A DNA stretch of 43,856 bases from Hyphomicrobiales bacterium (lineage in GTDB: Bacteria > Pseudomonadota > Alphaproteobacteria > Rhizobiales > Rhizobiaceae), in assembly GCA_900470965.1 (NCBI GenBank), contig UCCS01000014.1:1-43856 (forward strand). The letters are read 5' to 3'. The notes beneath the pieces are model-generated. The model ran no database searches and was not told the origin of the DNA. It was given only the letters and a program-made list of their open reading frames with translations. The stretch's first letter is position 1; each line of letters begins with the position of its first letter. Of the stretch, positions 7,236 through 17,348 are shown piece by piece. The translations under genes and the position numbers were made by a program.

Positions 7236-7736
7236 CTACCGGAAGATCAGCGCCATGTTGATGACATCCGTGTACTCGCCATCGACGCAGAAGGCATCGC
7301 GGCTCACCCCTTCCCGCACGAAGCCAACCCTCTCATAAAGCCGGATCGCCCGCGCATTATCGGCATGCACGCCGAATTCGATGCGCGCCATACCCGCCTC
7401 ACGCCCGCCCGCTATCGCCGCCTCGATGAGGCGGCGGCCGAGCCCCTGCCCGCGATAAGCGGGAAGCAGGCCCATGCCGAGCGAGCCGCGATGGGCATGC
7501 GAGGGAAAGAAATGCCTGCGGATATCGCACCAGCCGACAATCCCGCCGCCATCGACAGCGACGAGGTTCACATTACCCGCGGTAATCGAGGCCAGCGCGA
7601 ACTTGCGCGTCTCCTCCAGCGAGGGCGCCTGGAGAAGGCTCAGATATTTCCGCTCGCGCGCCACCGTATCGAGAACCCGGTGAAAGCCCTCGATATGCTC
7701 CTCGCTCATCGGCTCGATGCGGATATCGCCTGCCAT
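7236..7736 (-). CDS. GNAT-family N-acetyltransferase
   Basis: A 166-residue GNAT protein. The acetyl-CoA pyrophosphate loop is LLPAYRGQGLGRRLIEAA, followed by the NARAIRLYERVGF segment typical of RimI/PhnO-like members. It transfers an acetyl group from acetyl-CoA to an amine; the substrate is unknown. ATG 7736 was chosen because GAGGG lies about 6 nt upstream; a GTG at 7748 would overlap the GH43 stop. It begins only 8 bp after the GH43 gene and is probably its operon partner by read-through, though a function in sugar use is not obvious. Confidence 0.88.
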   Translation of the reverse strand: MAGDIRIEPMSEEHIEGFHRVLDTVARERKYLSLLQAPSLEETRKFALASITAGNVNLVAVDGGGIVGWCDIRRHFFPSHAHRGSLGMGLLPAYRGQGLGRRLIEAAIAGGREAGMARIEFGVHADNARAIRLYERVGFVREGVSRDAFCVDGEYTDVINMALIFR

Positions 7737-7744
7737 CGCGGCCC

Positions 7745-9358
7745 TCACAGTTCCTCGTAGTTGAACCAGTCGAAATCGGCCGTCTTTGCCCGGCCCGACG
7801 TATCGAAAGCGAGGATGCCCGCGAAGGCGCCGGTAAACGAGCCATGCTCGCCGCGCCCACCTTCATCCGAGACGACGCCGGCATCGAGAACCGGGCCGAT
7901 CGGCTGCCAGGCGCCCTTGCCTTCCGTCTGCCAGAAGAACTGCAGGTCGTTGTCGCGGATTTCCATGGAAAGCTGCACGCGGCCATCGGCCGGGATCGCC
8001 ACGCCCGCATCGGCGGGGAACGTCATGCGGCCGTTCGGATAGTCGCCATCGCAGGAGAAGATCGTCACGCAACGGCCGAGCTTCTCATGCAGCGTCACGA
8101 CGACGGCATGGAACTTGTGGCGGTTATAGTAGTGCGTCAGGCCTGCCACCTGCTGATAGGTATCCGGCGCAAACTCCACCACCGTTTCGGCGCGGAAACT
8201 GTGATGCTTCTGCCGGCGGGCGACAAGCGCCTGCTCGAACCAGGAGCCGACACTTTCGCGGCCGATCAGCCGCAGATGGCCGGGACGGTCCGTGAGGTTG
8301 AAGATGCGCTCCGGCTGCGGCGTGCGCAGCCACTGGAAATCATCAGGCAGTTTGCCGCCGTCGAAGGAATATTCGCTGCGCATCGGCTTTTCCGCCCGCA
8401 CAGCACCGCCAAGCCCCGGCACCTCGACATCAGGAACCGTCGTGCCGTTTTCGAGGTAGAGCCAGCCATCCTCACGCCAGACGCATTTCTGCAGCGCCGT
8501 CTCACGCCCCAGCGTGCAGCGACGCTTCGGCGGCAACGGCCGGCCGCAGAGATGTGTGTGATAGACCTGGCCATCTGATGTTTCGACGTACTGCCCGTGC
8601 CCTGCTCTTTGCAGCACCGCTTCCGGATTGTCCTTGGACGTGATCAGGTGCCGGTTCGGATGCAGCTCGTAGGGGCCGTCGATATTGCGCGAACGCGCCA
8701 TCGTTACCGCGTGGTCATAGCCCGTGCCGCCCTCGGCGGTCGTCAGATAGTACCAGCCGTTCTTGCGGAAGAGATGCGGCCCTTCGACGAGGCCGAGCGG
8801 GCTGCCGGCAAAGATATTCTTGATCGGGCCTTTCAGCGTCTTCGTCTGCGGGTCCCATTCCTGCAGCAGGATGCCGTCGAAGGCCGGCGATTTCGGCGAG
8901 CCGCCATAGCTTTCTGTACGGTGGTTCCACTGCATGTTGATGAACCACTTGCGGCCGTCCTCGTCATGGAAGAGCGACGGATCGAAGCCCGAGGAATTGA
9001 CATAGATGGGCTCGGACCATTCGCCCTCGATGGTGGGCGAAGTCACGATGTAGTTATGCGCATCCTTGAAGTTGCCGTCGAAGCGCTTGACGTCGGTATA
9101 GACGAGCCAGAACTGTCCGTCGGCATAGGAAAGGCATGGCGCCCAGATGCCGCAACTATCAGGATTGCCGCGCATGTCGAGCTGCGAGGCCCGCTCCAGC
9201 GGCCGCCGCACCAGTTTCCAGTTCACCAGATCGCGCGAATGGTGGATCTGCACACCCGGATACCATTCGAAGGTGGAGGTCGCGATGTAATAGTCGTCGC
9301 CGACGCGGCAAATGGACGGATCGGGATTGAATCCAGGCAAGATGGGATTGCGGATCAT
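7745..9358 (-). CDS. Glycoside hydrolase family 43 (beta-xylosidase/arabinofuranosidase type)
   Basis: A 537-residue two-domain enzyme: an N-terminal five-bladed beta-propeller of GH43 (about 1-310) and a C-terminal beta-sandwich (about 335-537) as in GH43 beta-xylosidases. The general base Asp is in NPDPS (D13), the pKa-modulating Asp in GFDPSLF and the general acid Glu in VEGPHLF. No signal peptide, so it should act on imported oligosaccharides in the cytoplasm. ATG 9358 has GGAGGAG 4-5 nt upstream. A TATAAT-like element lies at 9404-9409 (reverse) and an intrinsic terminator of the upstream gene lies before it, so it probably has its own promoter. Confidence 0.92.
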   Translation of the reverse strand: MIRNPILPGFNPDPSICRVGDDYYIATSTFEWYPGVQIHHSRDLVNWKLVRRPLERASQLDMRGNPDSCGIWAPCLSYADGQFWLVYTDVKRFDGNFKDAHNYIVTSPTIEGEWSEPIYVNSSGFDPSLFHDEDGRKWFINMQWNHRTESYGGSPKSPAFDGILLQEWDPQTKTLKGPIKNIFAGSPLGLVEGPHLFRKNGWYYLTTAEGGTGYDHAVTMARSRNIDGPYELHPNRHLITSKDNPEAVLQRAGHGQYVETSDGQVYHTHLCGRPLPPKRRCTLGRETALQKCVWREDGWLYLENGTTVPDVEVPGLGGAVRAEKPMRSEYSFDGGKLPDDFQWLRTPQPERIFNLTDRPGHLRLIGRESVGSWFEQALVARRQKHHSFRAETVVEFAPDTYQQVAGLTHYYNRHKFHAVVVTLHEKLGRCVTIFSCDGDYPNGRMTFPADAGVAIPADGRVQLSMEIRDNDLQFFWQTEGKGAWQPIGPVLDAGVVSDEGGRGEHGSFTGAFAGILAFDTSGRAKTADFDWFNYEEL

Positions 9359-9413
9359 GGCGGCTCCTCCGTTGAGCAACAATTTTTGCTGCACGTACAT
9401 CAAATTATAACAG

Positions 9414-9441
9414 AAAAACGCCCGGGGTTTTGCCCCGGGCG
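9414..9441 (-). terminator. Intrinsic terminator of the aldo/keto reductase gene
   Basis: Perfect 9-bp arms (9419-9427 and 9433-9441, CGCCCGGGG type) enclose a 5-base loop, and the reverse strand continues with five T (9418-9414). It begins 8 bp after the reductase stop and separates that gene from GH43. Confidence 0.9.
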
Positions 9442-9448
9442 ATCAAAA

Positions 9449-10480
<1,032 letters not shown>

Positions 10481-10687
10481 CTGAGGTCTCCTCAACCTGT
10501 AAAAGTGCTTCTCTTTCGTATCCCGCACCGAGCGGCAATCGAAAGCTAAAAACGTCGCCGCCCTCATGTCAGGCAAAGCGCGACGGCACTATTGGATTAA
10601 GCACGCCGATACGGCAAGCGCGTGGCGCGTGTTCTCGACAGCTTCACTCACTGACGCTGCCTGATGGCAAGCCCTATCAGCCGACAC

Positions 10688-10718
10688 CGTCATGTCAGGG
10701 CTTGGCCCTGACATGACG
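10688..10718. repeat. Perfect 14-bp inverted repeat between dehydrogenase and reductase genes
   Basis: CGTCATGTCAGGGC (10688-10701) and GCCCTGACATGACG (10705-10718) are exact complements around TTG. It sits 52 bp past the stop of the upstream dehydrogenase gene, with no T run after it on the reverse strand. It may protect the mRNA 3' end, act as a Rho-dependent barrier or be a protein site. The sequence CATGTCAGGC recurs at about 10565. Confidence 0.6.
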
Positions 10719-10769
10719 AGATTATTGTCCGAGCGCACCGCGCGACAAGCGCACGGCGCAGCCCTCACC

Positions 10770-11903
10770 TTACTTCAACAGCGCCTGCGCCTCTTCGATG
10801 CCGAGAGCCGCCGGCTGTGTGCAGGTCGTCTTGAGCTCCACGAACCGGCCTTCCGCACCCGACTTCAGGATCGAGGTCATGATGTCGACGCCGTGCAGGG
10901 TGCGGTCGAGCGAGCAGCGTGCATCGCGGCCCTCGATCAGCGCCATGGCCATGTCGGCAAGGCCGGCGGTGCGGTAGTTGGCGCGCGGGCCGTTCGGGCT
11001 TTCCTGGTTGAACTTGCCGAACGGGTGATCCCAGGCGCCGAGTGCCTTGATGTCCTTGTCGCGGCCGCTTGCCTCGACGACACCGCCAAAGAAGTTCGGA
11101 TCCGGCACGTAGAGCGATCCGTCCGTGCCGTAGAGCTCCATATTGGCATGGCGGTGCGACCAGACATCCCAGCTCGCCGTCAGCGTCACGGTGGCGCCCG
11201 AGACGAATTCGAGCAGCGCCTGGATCGTCGTCGGCGTCTTGACCGGGATGGTCTCGCCGTTGCGCGGCTGGCTGGTGATGGTGCGGGTCTCCGACGCCAT
11301 CGAGGTCAGGCCGGCGACACGCTTCACCGGTCCGATCAGGTTGATCAGGTTGGCGATGTAATACGGACCCATGTCGAGGATCGGGCCGCCGCCCGGCAGG
11401 AAGAAGAAGTCCGGGTTCGGGTGCCACATTTCCATGCCCGGGCCCATGACGTAGCAGGCTCCGGACGTGATGCGGCCGATACCGCCGTCATCGACGAACT
11501 TGCGGGCAAGCTGATGCGCGCCGCCGAGGAAAGTATCCGGGGCGCAGCCGACCGAAAGCCCCTTCTCCTTGGCGATGCGGCGAAGCTCTTCGCCCTGCTC
11601 CAGCGAGAGAACCAGCGGCTTTTCCGAATAGACATGCTTGCCGGCTTCGAGTGCGGCCTTCGACACCGGATAATGCGCATCCGGGATCGTCAGGTTGACG
11701 ACGACGTCGATCTCGTCATTGGCGAGAAGCTCTTCGATCGTCTGCGCGATCACGCCATATTCCTCGGCGCGATGCTTTGCGGCCTGCACATTGATATCGG
11801 CGCAGGCGAGCACCTTCAGCCCCTTGAAGAGCGGTGCCAGCGAAAAGTAAGTGGTGGAGATATTGCCGCATCCGATGATGCCGACGCCAAGTTCCTTGGT
11901 CAT
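10770..11903 (-). CDS. Gfo/Idh/MocA-family sugar oxidoreductase
   Basis: A 377-residue NAD(P)-dependent dehydrogenase. The N-terminal Rossmann fold has GIIGCGNIS (residues 8-16), then SEKPL with the conserved Lys, and the C-terminal alpha/beta domain begins near residue 130 with conserved GGGPILDMGPYY. The family oxidises sugar or inositol hydroxyls or reduces ketoses. It starts 8 bp after the isomerase-fold gene (11912-12676) and is in one operon with the GH2 enzyme and the ABC importer. This pair is common in pathways that oxidise a glycoside to a keto form. Substrate not predictable from sequence alone. Confidence 0.92.
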   Translation of the reverse strand: MTKELGVGIIGCGNISTTYFSLAPLFKGLKVLACADINVQAAKHRAEEYGVIAQTIEELLANDEIDVVVNLTIPDAHYPVSKAALEAGKHVYSEKPLVLSLEQGEELRRIAKEKGLSVGCAPDTFLGGAHQLARKFVDDGGIGRITSGACYVMGPGMEMWHPNPDFFFLPGGGPILDMGPYYIANLINLIGPVKRVAGLTSMASETRTITSQPRNGETIPVKTPTTIQALLEFVSGATVTLTASWDVWSHRHANMELYGTDGSLYVPDPNFFGGVVEASGRDKDIKALGAWDHPFGKFNQESPNGPRANYRTAGLADMAMALIEGRDARCSLDRTLHGVDIMTSILKSGAEGRFVELKTTCTQPAALGIEEAQALLK

Positions 11904-11911
11904 GGTCTGCC

Positions 11912-12676
11912 TCAGTAGCTCTTGAAGGAAGCGATCGAGCGCGTGATGTTGCGGTCGATATCATTGGGATTGTCATGCTCGACGACGAAATGCTTGGCCT
12001 TGGTCTTGGCCTTGACGACCGGAAGCAGCTTCGCCCAGCCGATCGTGCCGTGGCCGACATCGGCCCAGCCGCCTTCGTCACTGGCTTCGCCAGCCGGTGC
12101 GATGTCCTTGACGTGGACAGCGCTGATACGGGAGCCAAGCTTCTCGACCCAGGCATAGGGATCCGCACCGCCGCGAACAACCCAGGCGATATCCGCTTCC
12201 CAGGTGATGCCTGGCGCGCCTTCGAAGATGCGCTCGATCGGCAGCGAGCCGTCAGAAAGCTTCACGAATTCGAAGTCGTGATTGTGCCAGCCGAATTCAT
12301 AGCCCGCATCCTTGTAGGGCTTGCTCATTTCCTGCAGGCGCTTGCCGAAGGCGAGCCAGCCGGCAGCATCCGTCGGGCGCTGGTCGGGCATCAGGTGCGG
12401 CGCATAGATGGAATCCATGCCGAGGATCTTGGCGATCTGCAGCGACTTCTCGACATTGCCGTCGAGGAAATCGGGGCTGAAATGGCCGGTCGCCATCACG
12501 AGGCCGTTCTTGTCGAGATCGGCGCGCAGGTTCTTCAGACCGGCCTCGTCGAGTTCGGCATAAATGCCGCCGAAGCCTTCGACTTCGCCGTAGCCGGCCT
12601 TGCCGAGCTTTTCAAAGATCGCCGACAGCGGCGGGAAATTGCGGGCGCTATAAAGCTGATAGCTGAGCTTGGTCAT
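11912..12676 (-). CDS. Sugar phosphate isomerase/epimerase-fold protein (AP endonuclease 2 superfamily)
   Basis: A 254-residue TIM-barrel protein of PF01261. Probable metal-site segments are EVEGFGGIY, GWHNHDFEF, WEADIAWV, VHVKD and FVVEHD near the C terminus, with Glu, Asp and His at the strand ends. Members are ketose 3-epimerases, inosose dehydratases, and lyases that act on keto sugars. ATG 12676 follows GAGGAGGA. It lies 39 bp after GH2 and 8 bp before the Gfo/Idh gene, so the three form one catabolic unit. The exact reaction is an inference. Confidence 0.9.
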   Translation of the reverse strand: MTKLSYQLYSARNFPPLSAIFEKLGKAGYGEVEGFGGIYAELDEAGLKNLRADLDKNGLVMATGHFSPDFLDGNVEKSLQIAKILGMDSIYAPHLMPDQRPTDAAGWLAFGKRLQEMSKPYKDAGYEFGWHNHDFEFVKLSDGSLPIERIFEGAPGITWEADIAWVVRGGADPYAWVEKLGSRISAVHVKDIAPAGEASDEGGWADVGHGTIGWAKLLPVVKAKTKAKHFVVEHDNPNDIDRNITRSIASFKSY

Positions 12677-12715
12677 GTCATCCTCCTCGGGCCTCGTGCC
12701 CGTTCTCACGTAAGA

Positions 12716-15181
12716 TCAATCTGTCGACTGGCAGGAATGCAGGTCGTAGAAGCGGAATTCCGGCAGCTTGCCCTCTTCGAGCGGTTTTGCCGGCGTAAAG
12801 GTGATGCGGCGGCTTTCGCCAGCTGCAAGGTCGAAGGCATTGTCGGAATATTTGCCGTCCACGTCCGTCTCGATCATCACGAAGAGCGCCAATCCCTCGG
12901 CGGTGACGTCGATATCGATCGAGCCGTTCTCCTCGACGAATTCGCGGATGACGGAAAGGCCCGCCGGTTCCAGTTCCAGCGCCTTGTAGGTGCCGTTGAC
13001 GAAATGCCCCTCGCCGCCCATGCCGTTCGAGGCCGTGAAGTGCCAGGCAAGCAGCGTACCGGGGGGTATCTCGGACATGTCGAGCGTCGCCGCAGTGCAG
13101 GCCGCATCCGGCGCGCACATGGCCTGCACGTTCTTCAGGTGCTTGCGTTCGCCCTTCATCGTCAGGATGGAGATGGCGAGATCGACGCTGACCTCGGCAA
13201 GCGTATCATTGACCAGCGAGAAGCGGATCGACTTGCCGTCGTCGGACGGAATGGCGGCAACCGCCACCGGCTGGAAGAAGCGCTTGACGAGATAGTGCAT
13301 TGCCTTCCAGCGGCCACCGTAGTCTAGGCTCGACCAGGAGGCCACCGGCCAGGTGTCGTTGAGCTGCCAGTAGATCGTGCCCATGCAATGGGGCTTCAGC
13401 GAACGCCAATATTCCACCGCCGTCTTGATCGCCAGACCCTGCTGGATTTGGCTGAGATAGACAAAATTCGGGAAATCCTTCGGGAAGCGGAAGTAGCGGA
13501 ACATCGTGCCGGCAATGCGCTCGTTGCCGCCGGCATTCTTCTGGTGCAGCTCCATGACGGGCGATGCCACGTTCATGTCCTTGGGGTCGGCGTAGGTCTT
13601 GATGACGGGCAGCGACGTATAGGACTGGAAGCCGAATTCCGAGCAGAAGCGTGGCCGCACCGAGCGGTAATTGTCGAACGACTTGTTCTCGTGCCAGACC
13701 GACCAGTAATGCATGTCGCCGGAACCGTCGGCATGCCAGGCATCGCCGAAATCGAGATAACCGGAAGCCGGGCTCGACGGCCACCACAGGGCGCCAGGCA
13801 TCGCCTTCTTCACAGACTGTTCGATGGTGCGGTTCAGGCGGTCGTAGGAAACGAGATAGCGGTCACGATCCCTACGGGACTCCTCAAACCAGGTGAGCGC
13901 GCCGACGAGCTCGTTATCGCCGCACCAGAGCGCGATCGAGGCATGCGAGGACAGCCGGCGAACCTGGTAATCCACCTCGACGGCGACATTCTCGAGGAAG
14001 TCTTCGGTCGAGGGATAAAGGTTGCAGGCGAACATGAAGTCCTGCCAGACCATCAGGCCAAGGCGATCGCAGATATCGTAGAACCAGTCGTGCTCGTAGA
14101 AGCCGCCGCCCCACACACGGATCATGTTCATGTTGGCGGCCTTGGCCGATTGCAGCAGGTCCTCGGTCTTCTCCTGCGACGAGAGCGAGAACAGCGCATC
14201 GGCCGGGATCCAGTTGGCGCCGCGGCAGAAGATTTCGTGACCATTGACCTTGAAGGCGAAACGGCTGCCGGCAGCATCGGGCGTGGTGATCAGCTCGATG
14301 GTGCGCAGGCCGATCCGCTTCGTCACGCTGTCGGAGTCAAGCTCGACGGTGAGCGTATAAAGCGCCTGCTCGCCGCTGCCGGATGGCCACCAGAGACGCG
14401 GATTGTCGATCTGGAAGACGTGGTTGATGTCAGCCTCGCCGGGGTTGACGCCAACATCGAGCCGCACACGCTCGCCATCGAGATCGAAATAGAGCTGGGC
14501 GATGCCGGCATTCTTGGCGTAGAGCGTCGCCGTCACCTGCAGTTCCACCGAGCCATCGGCATTATGCGTCTGGCGTGTCAGCACATGCTCGATGCGCGCC
14601 GTCTCCAGCTTCTTCAGCGCGATCGTGCCGTAGAGGCCGAGAGGGGCAATGGCGATATTCCAGTCCCAGCCGAAATGGCATTGCGGCTTGCGCAGCATGT
14701 TGCCGTCAGGGATCGGCGAGTTGCCGGTGCTATAGGGAATGTAGAAGGGCTGCTTCTTCTGCCGTTCGGCACCGGTGGCAATACTTGAGGCAAAGACGAT
14801 GCGGATCGTGTTCTCGCCCTTCTTCAGCATGCTCGAAACATCCGGCCTGTAGCGGCGGAAGCTGTTATCGGCTTCGAGCGCCAGGAAGCCGTTGACGTGA
14901 ACGCTGGCGACCGTGTCGAGGTAGTCGATGTCGAGACACCAGTCGCCCTCGGCATCAGGAAGCGTGAAGCTGCGCTCGACCACCCATTCGCGCTGGGCGA
15001 CCCACTGCACCTTTTCCTCGTTACGACCGAAATAGGGATCCGGGATCAGTCCCGCGCGGTGAAGCGCGGTGTGCACGTCGCCCGGCAGCGTGATGACGCT
15101 GCGAATCTCGCCATCGGCGGAGGCAAGCTGCCACGAGCCCGAAAGTTCGATGTTGAAACCGTTCTTCGGCAAGGATGTCAT
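12716..15181 (-). CDS. Glycoside hydrolase family 2, beta-mannosidase-like
   Basis: An 821-residue protein with GH2 sugar-binding sandwich, Ig-like and TIM-barrel domains, then a C-terminal beta domain (about 660-821). The acid/base Glu is E424 in WCGDNEL and the nucleophile E515 in FCSEFGFQS, the pattern of beta-mannosidases rather than beta-galactosidases. No signal peptide, so it cleaves imported oligosaccharides in the cytoplasm. ATG 15181 has AGGA about 7 nt upstream; the frame is open further but without homologous sequence. It sits between the ABC ATPase and the isomerase. The likely substrate is a beta-1,4-mannooligosaccharide or the mannose of N-glycan cores. Confidence 0.93.
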   Translation of the reverse strand: MTSLPKNGFNIELSGSWQLASADGEIRSVITLPGDVHTALHRAGLIPDPYFGRNEEKVQWVAQREWVVERSFTLPDAEGDWCLDIDYLDTVASVHVNGFLALEADNSFRRYRPDVSSMLKKGENTIRIVFASSIATGAERQKKQPFYIPYSTGNSPIPDGNMLRKPQCHFGWDWNIAIAPLGLYGTIALKKLETARIEHVLTRQTHNADGSVELQVTATLYAKNAGIAQLYFDLDGERVRLDVGVNPGEADINHVFQIDNPRLWWPSGSGEQALYTLTVELDSDSVTKRIGLRTIELITTPDAAGSRFAFKVNGHEIFCRGANWIPADALFSLSSQEKTEDLLQSAKAANMNMIRVWGGGFYEHDWFYDICDRLGLMVWQDFMFACNLYPSTEDFLENVAVEVDYQVRRLSSHASIALWCGDNELVGALTWFEESRRDRDRYLVSYDRLNRTIEQSVKKAMPGALWWPSSPASGYLDFGDAWHADGSGDMHYWSVWHENKSFDNYRSVRPRFCSEFGFQSYTSLPVIKTYADPKDMNVASPVMELHQKNAGGNERIAGTMFRYFRFPKDFPNFVYLSQIQQGLAIKTAVEYWRSLKPHCMGTIYWQLNDTWPVASWSSLDYGGRWKAMHYLVKRFFQPVAVAAIPSDDGKSIRFSLVNDTLAEVSVDLAISILTMKGERKHLKNVQAMCAPDAACTAATLDMSEIPPGTLLAWHFTASNGMGGEGHFVNGTYKALELEPAGLSVIREFVEENGSIDIDVTAEGLALFVMIETDVDGKYSDNAFDLAAGESRRITFTPAKPLEEGKLPEFRFYDLHSCQSTD

Positions 15182-15270
15182 AGTCTTATCCTGATCGGGC
15201 CGCTCCTGGGAGTGCCGGACAAGCCGGACTGCGGCCGAATTTTGGCTGGCCTGACGGCCGATTGGAGGAT

Positions 15271-15298
15271 CGGGCGGCACTGTTTCCGGCGCCGCCCG
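15271..15298. other. Intercistronic hairpin between ABC ATPase and GH2 genes
   Basis: CGGGCGGC (15271-15278) and GCCGCCCG (15291-15298) can pair across 12 bases, in the 126-bp gap after the ATPase stop. No T run follows on the reverse strand, so it is more likely an mRNA-stability or processing element than a terminator. Confidence 0.45.
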
Positions 15299-15307
15299 CA
15301 GAACTTT

Positions 15308-16399
15308 CTAGAGGCGCAGTTCGCTTTCGGCGTCGAAGACCGAGGCGAGCGACATGTCGAAGCTGAGCTTCACCTTGGCTCCGACATTGAAGCGGCGCGC
15401 ACCGTTGATGCGTACCGACATCGTGTGACCCGCATGTTTCAGCCACAGAAGATTGTCCGCGCCCATCGGTTCCTCGATGTCGACGGTGGCGTCATGCTCT
15501 TCGCCACCGGTATTCTCGTTGACCTTGATGTGTTCGGGGCGAACGCCGAGCACCACCTTTCGGCCGGGCTGCAGCTTATCGTAGCCGTCATAGGCGGCGA
15601 GCGAGAAATTGACGCCATTGGCGGTAAAAGCGATGCCGTCACCCGATTTGATCAGTTCGCCGTGCAGGAAGTTCATCGACGGTGAGCCGATGAAGCCGGC
15701 GACGAAGAGATTGCGCGGCTTGTTGTAGATCGTCGTCGGATCGTCGAGCTGCTGGATGATGCCGCTCTTCATGATGGCGATACGGTCAGCCAGCGTCAGT
15801 GCCTCGATCTGGTCATGCGTGACGTAGATCATCGTGTTCTTGAGCGACTGGTGCAGACGCTTGATTTCGACGCGCAGTTCCGAGCGCAACTTCGCATCGA
15901 GGTTCGACAGCGGCTCGTCGAAGAGGAAGACATCGACATCGCGCACCAGAGCACGGCCGATCGCCACACGCTGGCGCTGACCACCGGAAAGCTCGGCGGG
16001 CTTGCGCTTCAACAACGGCTGGATCTGCAGGATCTCGGAGGCACGTGCCACACGCTTGTCGATCTCGACCTGCGGCACCTTGGCGACGCGAAGGCCGAAG
16101 GAGAGGTTCTTTTCAACCGTCATCTGCGGATAAAGTGCATAGGACTGGAAGACCATGCCGATACCGCGGTCCTTCGGCTCTTCCCAGGTGACGTTCTTGC
16201 CCTTGATGAAGATCTGCCCTTCCGAAGCGTCGAGCAGGCCGGCGATGCAGTTCAGCAAGGTCGACTTGCCGCAGCCGGACGAGCCGAGCAGCACCAGGAA
16301 TTCGCCGTCTTCGATATCAAGGTTGAGATCCTTCAGCACGCTGACCGCGCCAAAATTCAGCGACAGATCCTTGATGGAAACGCTTGCATTCATATTCAT
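15308..16399 (-). CDS. CUT1-type sugar ABC transporter ATPase (UgpC/MsmK/MalK-like)
   Basis: A 363-residue ATPase. Walker A GSSGCGKST is at 39-47, the Q-loop FQSYALYP follows, the signature LSGGQ is at 137-141, Walker B with DEP at 161-163 and YVTHDQ supplies the switch His. A C-terminal OB-fold (TOBE) regulatory domain (about 235-363) with GVRPEHI is typical of the MalK branch. It energises uptake through the two permeases upstream and begins 4 bp after the second one. It is followed by the GH2 gene in the same direction. Confidence 0.95.
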   Translation of the reverse strand: MNMNASVSIKDLSLNFGAVSVLKDLNLDIEDGEFLVLLGSSGCGKSTLLNCIAGLLDASEGQIFIKGKNVTWEEPKDRGIGMVFQSYALYPQMTVEKNLSFGLRVAKVPQVEIDKRVARASEILQIQPLLKRKPAELSGGQRQRVAIGRALVRDVDVFLFDEPLSNLDAKLRSELRVEIKRLHQSLKNTMIYVTHDQIEALTLADRIAIMKSGIIQQLDDPTTIYNKPRNLFVAGFIGSPSMNFLHGELIKSGDGIAFTANGVNFSLAAYDGYDKLQPGRKVVLGVRPEHIKVNENTGGEEHDATVDIEEPMGADNLLWLKHAGHTMSVRINGARRFNVGAKVKLSFDMSLASVFDAESELRL

Positions 16400-16403
16400 G
16401 AGA

Positions 16404-17348
16404 TCAACCCTTCACTGCGCCGGCGGCGATGCCGCGGACGAAAAGCCGCCCCGACACGAAGTAGACGATGAGCGGCACGAGTCCCGTGAGGATCGTTGCC
16501 GCCATGTTGACGTTGTATTCCTTCACGCCCTGGACGGAATTGACGATGTTGTTGAGCTGCACGGTCATCGGATAGGTATCCGGCCGGGTGAAGACCACGC
16601 CGAACAGGAAGTCGTTCCAGATGCCGGTCACCTGCAGGATCATCGCGACGACGAAGATCGGCAGCGACATCGGCAGCATGATCTTCAGGAAGATCTGCCA
16701 GAAGCCCGCCCCGTCGACACGCGCCGCCTTGAAGAGTTCCTCAGGCAGAGACACGAAGTAGTTGCGGAAGAGCAGCGTCAGGATCGGCATGCCGAAGATC
16801 GAATGCACGATGACGAGGCCGGTGAGCGACCCGTAGATGCCGATTTCGCGCAGGATGATGACGATCGGATAGATCATTACCTGATAGGGAATGAAGGCGC
16901 CGATGATGAGGACCGAGAAGAAGAATTCCGATCCCTTGAAGCGCCAGTTCGCCAGCGCATAACCATTGACCGAGGCGATCGCGATCGAAACGATGACCGA
17001 GGGAACGGTGATGCGTACCGAGTTCCAGAAACCGCGCGAAAGACCGTCGCAGTTGAGGCCGGTGCAGGCCGTCGCCCAGGCCTTGACCCAGGGTTCGAAG
17101 GTGATTTCCATCGGCGGCGCGAAAATGTTGCCGAGCCGGATCTCCGGCATCCCCTTGAGCGAGGTCACGACCATCACGTAGAGCGGGATCATGTAATAGA
17201 CGGCGGCCACAAAAAGCGAGCCGTAGACGATGATGTTGCGGGCCGAAACCACCGGCCGCGGCTTTGGCCCGGCCGGACCGGAAACCGACTTCTTCTCGAA
17301 GGGAGTGTCGCCGCCGTTGACGGCCTTGAGAGCGATATTGTCAGCCAC
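16404..17348 (-). CDS. Sugar ABC transporter permease (MalG-like)
   Basis: A 314-residue permease with six predicted helices and the cytoplasmic EAA loop EELFKAARVDGAGFWQIFLKIMLP, which docks with the ATPase. An N-terminal cytoplasmic extension of about 40 residues precedes the first helix. The GTG at 17348 was chosen: GGAGGG lies about 7 nt upstream and it overlaps the preceding permease stop by 8 nt. An upstream TTG is possible but less likely. With the MalF-like partner it forms the inner-membrane channel. Confidence 0.93.
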   Translation of the reverse strand: MADNIALKAVNGGDTPFEKKSVSGPAGPKPRPVVSARNIIVYGSLFVAAVYYMIPLYVMVVTSLKGMPEIRLGNIFAPPMEITFEPWVKAWATACTGLNCDGLSRGFWNSVRITVPSVIVSIAIASVNGYALANWRFKGSEFFFSVLIIGAFIPYQVMIYPIVIILREIGIYGSLTGLVIVHSIFGMPILTLLFRNYFVSLPEELFKAARVDGAGFWQIFLKIMLPMSLPIFVVAMILQVTGIWNDFLFGVVFTRPDTYPMTVQLNNIVNSVQGVKEYNVNMAATILTGLVPLIVYFVSGRLFVRGIAAGAVKG

